Below, piece by piece: positions 6,682 to 13,583 of a stretch of 24,223 bases of DNA. Position 1 is the stretch's first letter, and each line of letters begins with the position of its first letter. Origin of the DNA: Lachnospiraceae bacterium (GTDB taxonomy: Bacteria; Bacillota; Clostridia; Lachnospirales; Lachnospiraceae); the NCBI GenBank assembly GCA_900772845.1, contig CAAGSD010000041.1, forward strand, positions 1 to 24,223, read 5' to 3'. A program made the translations under genes and the position numbers. The notes below the pieces were generated by a model that saw nothing but the letters and a program-made list of their open reading frames with translations, searched no databases and was not told the origin of the DNA.

Positions 6682-7797
6682 TTACAATACTTCCGCACTC
6701 TTCTTTAAAGCGGAAGCAATGACCGCATCCATATCATAGTAGCGGTATTCCGCCAATCTTCCGCCGAAGATCACGTTCTTCTGCGTGTCTGCCAGCTTTT
6801 TATACTCTGCGTACAGAGCTCCGTTTTTCTCATCATTGACCGGATAGTAAGGCTCATCCCCCGGCTTCCACTCAGAACTGTACTCTCTGCTGATGACCGT
6901 CTTCGGGAGATCCTGTCCCTGTTCGTCCTTGCCGAACTCGAACCATTTGTGCTCGATGATCCGGGTCCAGGGAGTCTCACGATCCGTGTAATTCACCGCA
7001 GCATTTCCCTGAAAATTGGGAATATCCAGCACCTCTGTCTCGAACCTGACGGAACGATATTCCAGTGCTCCCAGAGAATATCCGAAATACGCATCAATGG
7101 GACCGGTATAAACGATAGTATCCGCCACCTGGTCCAGTTTTTCCTTCTGCTCCAGATAATCTGTATTCAGACGTACCTCAATGCCCTCTAACAGATGTTC
7201 CACCAGCTTTGTGTAACCTCCGATAGGAATCCCCTGATACAGCGCATTGAAATAGTTATTGTCAAAGGTCAGGCGCACCGGCAGACGCTTGATAATAAAT
7301 GCAGGAAGATCTTTGCAGTCACGTCCCCACTGCTTCTCAGTGTAGCCTTTTACCAGTTTTTCAAAAATATCCCTGCCCACCAGAGAGATGGCCTGTTCCT
7401 CCAGATTTTTCGGTTCTGTGATCCCCGCTGCTTTCCGCTGCTCTTCAATCTTGGCTTCTGCCTCTTTGGGAGTCACCACGCCCCACATTTTATTAAAAGT
7501 ATACATATTAAAAGGCAGTGAGTACAACTCTCCGTGATAATTGGCTACCGGAGAATTGGTGAAACGATTGAACTCCGCAAATTGCGTAATGTATTTCCAC
7601 ACCTTCGTATCATTGGTATGAAAAATATGGGCACCGTATTTGTGGATATGAATGCCTTCCACAGTCTCCGTATAGATATTTCCTGCCACATTGGGGCGTT
7701 TGTCGATCACCAGCACCTTTTTTCCTCTGTCGGCCGCTTCTCTTGCGAACACCGCTCCGTACAGGCCGGAACCGACCACCAGATAATCGTATTTCAT
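6682..7797 (-). CDS. glf: UDP-galactopyranose mutase
   Basis: This flavoenzyme converts UDP-galactopyranose to UDP-galactofuranose, the donor for galactofuranose in surface glycans. The 371-residue protein begins with the FAD-binding motif VVGSGLYGAVFAREA (residues 7-21). It also has GAHIFHTND at about 55-63, the segment PIGGYTKLVEHLL, and a C-terminal GGRLAEYRYYDMDAVI typical of the family. A ribosome site, AAAGGA, lies upstream of ATG 7797. No glycosyltransferase or polysaccharide genes are beside it, which is unusual because glf commonly sits in such clusters. It lies 60 bases after the antiporter gene on the same strand with no clear terminator between, so read-through is possible. Confidence 0.95.
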   Translation of the reverse strand: MKYDYLVVGSGLYGAVFAREAADRGKKVLVIDKRPNVAGNIYTETVEGIHIHKYGAHIFHTNDTKVWKYITQFAEFNRFTNSPVANYHGELYSLPFNMYTFNKMWGVVTPKEAEAKIEEQRKAAGITEPKNLEEQAISLVGRDIFEKLVKGYTEKQWGRDCKDLPAFIIKRLPVRLTFDNNYFNALYQGIPIGGYTKLVEHLLEGIEVRLNTDYLEQKEKLDQVADTIVYTGPIDAYFGYSLGALEYRSVRFETEVLDIPNFQGNAAVNYTDRETPWTRIIEHKWFEFGKDEQGQDLPKTVISREYSSEWKPGDEPYYPVNDEKNGALYAEYKKLADTQKNVIFGGRLAEYRYYDMDAVIASALKKSAEVL

Positions 7798-7857
7798 AAT
7801 AAGACTGTTTCCTTTCTCACAGACGCATTCCAGCGCATACGTTATTTCCGCTGATTC

Positions 7858-9399
7858 CTATGCAGCGGCCTTCTGTCCGACGACACGTTTCAGGACAAAA
7901 AGCGTAGCCACTGTCAGCAGAACACCGATTGCCAGACAGATCACCACATTCTGTACAAAACCGGCAATGATATAAGTCACAAATGAGATTGCCGCCACGG
8001 TCAGTACATAAGGTACCTGGGTGGATACATGATTGATATGATTGCATTGTGCTCCCGCAGAAGCCATAATAGTCGTATCGGAAATAGGCGAACAATGGTC
8101 ACCCATAACGGCACCTGCCAGACATGCAGACACACCGATAATGATGAGATGCTCGGCACCCGGTACGATAGCTCCGGTCGTGGGATCGGTAAATACACCG
8201 GTAACAATAGGGATCAGAATACCGAAGGTTCCCCAGCTGGTACCGGAAGCAAAGGCTAAGAAACATGCTACCAGGAAAATAATGGCCGGAAGCATATTGG
8301 TAAGCCCTGCGGATGCTCCCTGCATCAGACCTGCCACATAGACATCTGCCCCCAGCAGACCGGTCATGGTCTTCAGGGTAACCGCAAAGGTCAGGATCAG
8401 CATGGCGGGTACCATGGCAATGAAGCCCTGAGTCAGACAGTTCATGGCCTCCTTGAAGGATACCAGTCTTCTGCACATATAATATACAATAGCAAACAGC
8501 AGTGCGATCAGGGAACCCCAGGGAAGTCCCACGGAGGCATCTGTAGCACTGAAGGCATCAATAAATCCAACACCATCAAAGAATCCACCCACATAGATCA
8601 TACCAACGACACAACAGATGATCAGTACGATCACCGGGATCAGCAGATCATATACTTTTCCTTTTTCAGATCCCTTGGGTGCGTTATCCGCATTGGCCAC
8701 ACGCTCTCCCTCGGTGAACAGGTCACCCTTTTCTCTAGCATTGCGCTCATGCTTTGCCATGGGGCCATAGTCAAAGCCCATCAAGGCCATGCCGACAACG
8801 AATACGATGGTCAGCAGAGAATAATAGTTATAAGGAATCGCTCTTACGAACAGTTCGATACCGGAATAAACGCCCTCATCCACCATACCGGATACTGCGG
8901 CCGCCCAGGAAGAGATCGGTGCGATCATACAGATGGGTGCTGCCGTGGCATCTATAATATATGCCAGCTTTGCTCGGGAGATCTTATGTCCGTCTGTTAC
9001 CGGCATCATAACAGAGCCTACAGTCAGACAGTTAAAATAGTCATCCACGAAGATCAGAACACCTAATAAAAAGGTGGAAAGCAGCGCACCTGCTCTGGTC
9101 TTTACATGCTTTTTCGCCCATTCGCCGAAGGCTGCGGAGCCTCCTGCCTTGTTCATCAGTGCCACCATGGTACCCAACAGGATCAGGAACATGAAGATAC
9201 CGATATTCCATGCATCCGCAACGGAATTAATGAATCCTTCATTAATAACGGTGTCCAGCGTTGCAATGGGAGAAAATCCGGTATAGATCAGCGCTCCCGT
9301 AACGATACCTATAAACAGTGACGAATATACTTCCTTTGTGATCAGTGCCAGCACAATGGCTACCACCGGCGGTAATAATGCCCAAATTGTTCCGTACAT
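7858..9399 (-). CDS. NhaC-family Na+/H+ antiporter
   Basis: This is an integral membrane transporter of the NhaC/IT superfamily, likely exchanging Na+ and H+, although some homologues carry organic acids or amino acids instead. From ATG 9399 the product has 513 residues with about 11-13 hydrophobic segments. Family-like stretches include FVDDYFNCLTVGSVM, IDATAAPICMIAPISSWAA, ASGTSWGTFGIL and GDHCSPISDTTIMAS. An upstream in-frame ATG (9432) would add 11 residues, but 9399 is preferred because GAGAGAGGG lies eight bases before it and the family usually begins close to that point. It is transcribed from its own promoter, divergent from the DAHP synthase gene. Confidence 0.88.
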   Translation of the reverse strand: MYGTIWALLPPVVAIVLALITKEVYSSLFIGIVTGALIYTGFSPIATLDTVINEGFINSVADAWNIGIFMFLILLGTMVALMNKAGGSAAFGEWAKKHVKTRAGALLSTFLLGVLIFVDDYFNCLTVGSVMMPVTDGHKISRAKLAYIIDATAAPICMIAPISSWAAAVSGMVDEGVYSGIELFVRAIPYNYYSLLTIVFVVGMALMGFDYGPMAKHERNAREKGDLFTEGERVANADNAPKGSEKGKVYDLLIPVIVLIICCVVGMIYVGGFFDGVGFIDAFSATDASVGLPWGSLIALLFAIVYYMCRRLVSFKEAMNCLTQGFIAMVPAMLILTFAVTLKTMTGLLGADVYVAGLMQGASAGLTNMLPAIIFLVACFLAFASGTSWGTFGILIPIVTGVFTDPTTGAIVPGAEHLIIIGVSACLAGAVMGDHCSPISDTTIMASAGAQCNHINHVSTQVPYVLTVAAISFVTYIIAGFVQNVVICLAIGVLLTVATLFVLKRVVGQKAAA

Positions 9400-9438
9400 A
9401 ATTTTGCCCTCTCTCGTAGTTTTTTGTAACATTTCAGG

Positions 9439-9450
9439 TAACTATTCAGA
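9439..9450. promoter_or_regulatory. Copy of the TAACTATTCAGA motif at the nhaC transcript start
   Basis: This 12-base sequence is identical to 4762-4773. With its flanks it forms an imperfect palindrome (GTAACTATTCAGATAC). It lies nine bases after the -10 hexamer of the antiporter promoter, as the other copy does at the lipid kinase promoter. Confidence 0.35.
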
Positions 9451-9459
9451 TACATTTTT

Positions 9460-9488
9460 ACTTTATGGCAAACCTGTATACCTGTCAA
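9460..9488 (-). promoter_or_regulatory. Sigma-A promoter of the NhaC-type gene
   Basis: A consensus TTGACA (9488-9483) and TAAAGT (9465-9460) are 17 bases apart on the minus strand. The leader to ATG 9399 is about 55 bases. Confidence 0.7.
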
Positions 9489-9568
9489 TATAATTTTCCA
9501 AATTAACGCTTTAGCACAGCAATTTATTCCCCGTTTCATTCTTTTTCACTTTAAATCGCTAAATTTTC

Positions 9569-9597
9569 TTGCATCCTTGCACGATCTGGGCTATAAT
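9569..9597 (+). promoter_or_regulatory. Sigma-A promoter of the DAHP synthase gene
   Basis: TTGCAT (9569-9574) and a consensus TATAAT (9592-9597) are 17 bases apart. The transcript would begin near 9604, which rules out the in-frame ATG at 9603 and supports the start at 9648. Confidence 0.75.
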
Positions 9598-9647
9598 GAG
9601 CAATGACATTTAGCAGAAAGGACGTGCCCTGCGCACGATGGAATACC

Positions 9648-10676
9648 ATGAGTTTCGAATTTATCAAAAAACTGCCCACTCCTGCGGAGATCCGCAAGGA
9701 ACTGCCCCTTCCGGCAGAATTAGCCAGGATCAAAGAAGAAAGAGACGCTGAGATCCGTGACGTCCTCACTGGCAAAAGCAATAAGTTTCTGGTGATCATC
9801 GGACCCTGCTCCGCTGATAACGAAGATTCCGTATGTGATTACGTCAATCGTCTTGCCAAAGTGAATGAGAAAGTTAAGGACAAGCTGATCCTGGTACCCA
9901 GGATCTACACCAACAAACCCCGCACCACCGGCGAAGGCTACAAGGGTATCACCAGCCAGCCCGATCCCGAGAAAAAGCCGGATTTCCTGGCAGGTCTGAT
10001 GGCCATGCGTAAAATGCACATCCGCGCCATCAAAGAGACCGGTCTCACTGCCGCAGATGAAATGTTGTACCCGGAGAACTGGGGTTATGTATCCGACATC
10101 CTCTCCTATGTGGCTATCGGTGCCCGTTCCGTAGAGGATCAGCAGCATCGTCTGACCGTCAGCGGTTTCGATGTAGCTGCCGGTATGAAGAACCCTACCA
10201 GCGGAGACTTCTCTGTCATGCTGAACTCCGTATATGCGGCGCAGCACCCCCACTCCTTCATCTATACCGGATGGGAAGTAAATACCCACGGCAACGATCT
10301 GGCACACACCGTATTGCGCGGTGCTACCAACAAGCACGGTGCCAATATCCCCAACTACCACTACGAGGATCTGATCCGTCTGTGGGAAATGTACAGCAAG
10401 ATGGATCTGAAGAATCCTGCCTGTGTCATTGATGCGAACCACTCCAACTCCAACAAGCAGTTCAAGGAGCAGATTCGTATCACTAAGGAAGTTATGCACA
10501 GCCGTAAGCTCAGCCCCGATCTGCACAAGCTGGTCAAAGGCATCATGATCGAGAGCTATATTGAAGAAGGGAACCAGAAGGTAGGTGCCGGCTGCTATGG
10601 CAAGTCCATCACCGATCCCTGCCTGGGCTGGGAAGACAGCGAGCGTCTGATCTACGATATCGCCGAGTACGAATAA
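9648..10676 (+). CDS. aroF: 3-deoxy-7-phosphoheptulonate synthase, class I (AroG type)
   Basis: It condenses phosphoenolpyruvate and erythrose-4-phosphate to DAHP, the first step of the shikimate pathway. From ATG 9648 it has 342 residues. IIGPCSADN, KPRTTGEGYKGI, and DANHSNSNK carry metal, substrate and phosphate-binding residues of the class I enzymes. The N-terminal extension before the barrel is like that of feedback-regulated AroF/G/H proteins. The start is uncertain: the best ribosome site (AGAAAGGA, 9615-9622) lies 25 bases upstream of 9648, with a small hairpin (CGTGC and GCACG) between them that might bring the two together. An in-frame GTG at 9624 is too close to that site, and ATG 9603 lies at or before the predicted transcript start. 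The symbol is generic; regulation by Phe, Tyr or Trp cannot be told. Confidence 0.93.
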   Translation: MSFEFIKKLPTPAEIRKELPLPAELARIKEERDAEIRDVLTGKSNKFLVIIGPCSADNEDSVCDYVNRLAKVNEKVKDKLILVPRIYTNKPRTTGEGYKGITSQPDPEKKPDFLAGLMAMRKMHIRAIKETGLTAADEMLYPENWGYVSDILSYVAIGARSVEDQQHRLTVSGFDVAAGMKNPTSGDFSVMLNSVYAAQHPHSFIYTGWEVNTHGNDLAHTVLRGATNKHGANIPNYHYEDLIRLWEMYSKMDLKNPACVIDANHSNSNKQFKEQIRITKEVMHSRKLSPDLHKLVKGIMIESYIEEGNQKVGAGCYGKSITDPCLGWEDSERLIYDIAEYE

Positions 10677-10690
10677 ACTGCGGTTCGTTT

Positions 10691-11290
10691 TCAGAAAAAT
10701 CGCAGGAATCCTTTTAATAAAACAGGATTCACGAAACACTCCAATAAGCACCCGAAAATCAGCGCCAACAAAATAAGCGCCAGTTTTCCCAATCTGCCGG
10801 GCAGGGACTTTTTCCCCTGCCCGGCTATGTTATGGTAAAAATAAATGCTCCGGTGCATATCTTCACACCATCTGAGTAACAGGATCATAGCCGGCAGGTA
10901 ACACAGATAATGGGGAAAGATGCTCACAAGCCCCAGGAGGATCCCCTTGATTCCATACCTAAACACTGCCGTACTCAGAAAAAAGCCCACTGAGAATCCG
11001 TATTTTACGGTGACACCTCCGCAGAAGATCCATCCCAGATAAGTCGTTGCCATGATAATAAGCACCAGAAAATTCCGGCATCTTTTGCACAGCACGTACC
11101 AGAACAGGATACTGCTGTCCACCGTCATATATTTCATGCGATACAGCGTGTCCTCATCCAGCATTCCCACATGATTTAACAGAATTCCCCGTCCGAAATA
11201 CACCGCAGACAATCCCACCACAAATCCCATCAAAAATAAAAAGCGCAGCGGCAGTTTTCCCGCAGGCAGCATGGGTCTGTTCCATTTCAT
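10691..11290 (-). CDS. spoIIM: Stage II sporulation protein M homologue
   Basis: SpoIIM is a membrane protein of the DMP complex that remodels peptidoglycan during engulfment of the forespore. The product from ATG 11290 has 199 residues and several membrane segments (about residues 12-30, 53-60, 73-90, 97-120, 128-142 and 175-192). The FRYGIKGILLGLVSIFPHYL segment resembles the family core. A longer reading frame extends to 11461 but crosses the upstream gene's terminator, so 11290 is chosen. It has a possible sigma-E promoter just upstream. Its 3' end lies 14 bases from the convergent DAHP synthase stop, with no clear terminator between them. A perfect 10-bp inverted repeat (10797-10806 with 10815-10824) lies inside the gene. 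Confidence 0.75.
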   Translation of the reverse strand: MKWNRPMLPAGKLPLRFLFLMGFVVGLSAVYFGRGILLNHVGMLDEDTLYRMKYMTVDSSILFWYVLCKRCRNFLVLIIMATTYLGWIFCGGVTVKYGFSVGFFLSTAVFRYGIKGILLGLVSIFPHYLCYLPAMILLLRWCEDMHRSIYFYHNIAGQGKKSLPGRLGKLALILLALIFGCLLECFVNPVLLKGFLRFF

Positions 11291-11321
11291 ATATTCTCGT
11301 CTCCCGTCAGGCGTTGTTAGT

Positions 11322-11349
11322 AATATATGCGGACAACATGGAAAATCAT
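11322..11349 (-). promoter_or_regulatory. Possible sigma-E promoter of spoIIM
   Basis: On the minus strand CATATATT (11329-11322) fits the sigma-E -10 consensus CATAYAHT exactly. ATGATT (11349-11344), 14 bases upstream, fits the -35 consensus ATAHTT at five of six positions. spoIIM is a sigma-E gene in Bacillus subtilis, so mother-cell expression is expected. No good sigma-A promoter was found here. Confidence 0.5.
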
Positions 11350-11377
11350 GCTTTTTCTTTCGTCCTTCGGAAAAGAA

Positions 11378-11418
11378 AAAGCCCTGCCGGACAGGTACTG
11401 CCTGTCTGGCGGGGCTTT
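11378..11418 (-). terminator. Intrinsic terminator of the aminotransferase/NUDIX unit
   Basis: Two 18-base arms (11378-11395 and 11401-11418) pair with only two G-T wobbles around a 5-base loop. On the minus strand the stem is followed by a T-rich tail (TTTTTCTTTTCC). It ends transcripts from the NUDIX gene and insulates spoIIM. Confidence 0.9.
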
Positions 11419-11510
11419 CTATCATTCTATTATAATGTTTTGGTCCTCTGATCTGCGCCATTCATAGCGCTGCCACGCTCTTTCAGCACTACGTGACGAC
11501 GGATTTATTC

Positions 11511-12047
11511 TCACAGGTATTTGGATACATAGGTCAGAATACCACAGATTGTCTTGGCATCCTGGATCTTGCAGTCGTAGATCATCTGCTTTAATTCTTC
11601 TACGGAATAGGCCTCTACATTGATGAATTCATCTTCATCCAGTTGCTGGCTTCCTCTGTCCTTCAGATCTCTTGCCAGATAGATGTCGATCTTTTCATTA
11701 CAGAATGCCACCGTAGTATAGATGGAGGTCAAAAGTTCCACATGATCGGTATGATACCCGGTCTCCTCCTGCAATTCCCGCATGGCTGCCTGATCCGTAG
11801 GCTCTTCTCTCCCATTCAGTCCGCCTGCCGGGATCTCTAACGTCTCACGCTCCAGGGCATTGCGGTACTGACGCACCATCAGAAGTTTACCGTCTTCTCT
11901 CACGGCTACCACCGCAGCTGCACCCTTATGGTCGATCAGATCCCATTTTGCAATATTACCGTTGGGAATCTGCATGGTATCCTGATAATAGTCGATAATA
12001 GCACCCTTTGCTACCAGATCACGGCTGATACGCTTGAATTCTTCCAT
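11511..12047 (-). CDS. NUDIX hydrolase, ADP-ribose pyrophosphatase type
   Basis: It probably hydrolyses ADP-ribose to AMP and ribose-5-phosphate in the cytoplasm, a housekeeping clean-up role. The 178-residue protein has the NUDIX box (residues about 75-98), seen as GGLNGREEPTDQAAMRELQE followed by ETGY, with REL-EE metal ligands. A preceding IPAGG and the arginine-rich VRQYRNALERETLE are typical of the ADP-ribose pyrophosphatase (NudF/YqkG) group. A ribosome site (AGAAGGGATG) is upstream of ATG 12047. It follows the aminotransferase gene by 33 bases and is probably cotranscribed with it. Confidence 0.88.
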   Translation of the reverse strand: MEEFKRISRDLVAKGAIIDYYQDTMQIPNGNIAKWDLIDHKGAAAVVAVREDGKLLMVRQYRNALERETLEIPAGGLNGREEPTDQAAMRELQEETGYHTDHVELLTSIYTTVAFCNEKIDIYLARDLKDRGSQQLDEDEFINVEAYSVEELKQMIYDCKIQDAKTICGILTYVSKYL

Positions 12048-12080
12048 AACTTATCATCCCTTCTCATCCAAATCGAATAC

Positions 12081-13367
12081 TTACCTGTTTTCCAGTAATT
12101 TATCAACGCTCACCATCTTGACGCAAAGCACGAACAGATCCGTAGCCATTGCCATCTCCTCCGGTGTGGGGAAGGAAGGTGCAATACGGATATTGGAATC
12201 CTTGGGATCCTTCTTATAGGGGAACGTAGCGCCTGCTCCGGTCAGAGTCACGCCTGCTTCCTTACACTTTGCCACGATAGCCTTGGCACAGCCTTCCATG
12301 GCATCAAAGGAGATGAAATATCCGCCGTTGGGCTTAGTCCAGGTACCGATGCCTAAGCCTCCCAGCTCATCCTCCAGCACTTTCAGTACAGCCTCGAACT
12401 TGGGACGCATGATCGCTGCGTGCTTCTTCATATGTTCACGTACCCCATTGATATCCTTGAAATAACGTACATGGCGTAACTGGTTGATCTTATCATAGCC
12501 AATGGTCTGGATCGTCATGGACTTACGCATATCATCCAGATTTGCCTTGGAAGAAGCTATAGCTGCTATACCTGCTCCCGCAAAGGTTACCTTGGAGGTG
12601 GAACAGAACTCGAATACCATGTCCGGATGTCCTGCTTTCTCACACTCGGAAAGAATCTCTAACAGCTGATCCTGTCTGTCATCATATAAATGATGGATGG
12701 CATAGGCATTATCCCAGAAAATACGGAAATCCGGTGCGGCGGGCTGCAATGCTGCGAAACGTCTTACAGTCTCATCGGAGTAGGAATAACCCTGAGGGTT
12801 GGAGTATTTCGGTACACACCAGATACCCTTGATGGCAGGATCTTCAGACACCAGCTTCTCTACCATGTCCATATCCGGTCCTTCGGGTGTCATGGGCACA
12901 TTGATCATTTCGATTCCGAAATGCTCTGTGATTCCAAAATGTCTGTCATAACCGGGTACAGGGCACAGGAACTTTACCTGCTCCAGCTTACACCAGGGGG
13001 TATTGCCTAAGATGCCATGGGTCATAGCCCGGGATACAGTATCATACATGATGGTCAGGCTGGCATTACCGCAGACGATCACATTCTCCGGCTTCACTTC
13101 CAAAATGTCAGCGATCAGTTTCTTTGCCTCGGGAATACCGTCCAAGCCACCGTAATTTCGAACATCCATTCCATCCTCAGCCTTCATGACGCTCTGAGAA
13201 TTGATAACATCGAGATAATCCATCGTCATATCCAACTGGTTAACTGCAGGTTTTCCTCTGGACATATCCAGTTTCAGGCCCTTGCCTTTTGCATCTTCAT
13301 ATGCAGCGTTAAGCTCTGCCTTCAATGTTAAAAGTTCTTCCTTGGATAATTCCTGATATGCTTTCAT
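12081..13367 (-). CDS. Aspartate aminotransferase, PLP-dependent, subgroup Ic-like
   Basis: It is a fold-type I transaminase that most likely exchanges amino groups between aspartate and 2-oxoglutarate. From ATG 13367 it has 428 residues. The segments LDMSRGKPAVNQLDMTMDYL, RNYGGLDGIPEAK, VCGNASLTIMYD, PKYSNPQGYSYS and WDNAYAIHHL are those of the PF12897 family (the Corynebacterium-type Ic AspAT). The PLP lysine is Lys259 in STSKVTFAGAG. The longer reading frame from 13442 would add 25 unlikely residues over a leader with two small hairpins; AAAGG precedes 13367. The enzyme could also accept other amino acids. It may supply aspartate for the lysC-hom route, but it lies in a separate transcription unit. 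Confidence 0.88.
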   Translation of the reverse strand: MKAYQELSKEELLTLKAELNAAYEDAKGKGLKLDMSRGKPAVNQLDMTMDYLDVINSQSVMKAEDGMDVRNYGGLDGIPEAKKLIADILEVKPENVIVCGNASLTIMYDTVSRAMTHGILGNTPWCKLEQVKFLCPVPGYDRHFGITEHFGIEMINVPMTPEGPDMDMVEKLVSEDPAIKGIWCVPKYSNPQGYSYSDETVRRFAALQPAAPDFRIFWDNAYAIHHLYDDRQDQLLEILSECEKAGHPDMVFEFCSTSKVTFAGAGIAAIASSKANLDDMRKSMTIQTIGYDKINQLRHVRYFKDINGVREHMKKHAAIMRPKFEAVLKVLEDELGGLGIGTWTKPNGGYFISFDAMEGCAKAIVAKCKEAGVTLTGAGATFPYKKDPKDSNIRIAPSFPTPEEMAMATDLFVLCVKMVSVDKLLENR

Positions 13368-13457
13368 TTCGTACCATACCTTTCTCGTCTTTTCCCTTCG
13401 GGAATGTGCATTCTTCTGTGAATGTTGGATAATCGTATACAATCATACACTTCGAAT

Positions 13458-13486
13458 ATCATACTATAAGAGAGTTCTTTGTACAA
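13458..13486 (-). promoter_or_regulatory. Sigma-A promoter of the aminotransferase/NUDIX unit
   Basis: TTGTAC (13486-13481) and TATGAT (13463-13458) are 17 bases apart on the minus strand. The leader is about 85 bases and contains TTCCC-TTC-GGGAA (near 13395) and CATTC/GAATG inverted repeats. Confidence 0.65.
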
Positions 13487-13511
13487 TACCCTTTTTATAA
13501 AATTTTATCAA

Positions 13512-13546
13512 AAAAGCTGTTATGCTTTAATAGCACAACAGCTTTT
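13512..13546 (-). terminator. Intrinsic terminator of rny
   Basis: AAAAGCTGTT and AACAGCTTTT form a stem, extended inward by TGCT/AGCA after one mismatch. On the minus strand it ends in TTTTTTG, 38 bases after the rny stop codon. Confidence 0.88.
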
Positions 13547-13583
13547 CTTACTTTGTATGAAATTGTCATTTCTGACTGGTCAG

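Noticed and set aside
10706..10730. GAATCC/GGATTC hairpin as a terminator of DAHP synthase
   Set aside because: No T-run follows on the plus strand and the stem lies inside the spoIIM coding end; termination there is not supported.
9720..10751. Long open frame (343 codons) on the minus strand opposite DAHP synthase
   Set aside because: It overlaps the DAHP synthase gene almost entirely and shows no domain or convincing start site; codon bias of the sense gene explains it.
10725..11461. Extended SpoIIM start at 11461
   Set aside because: The extra 57 codons cross a strong terminator and the promoter region, and the added residues are unlike the family.
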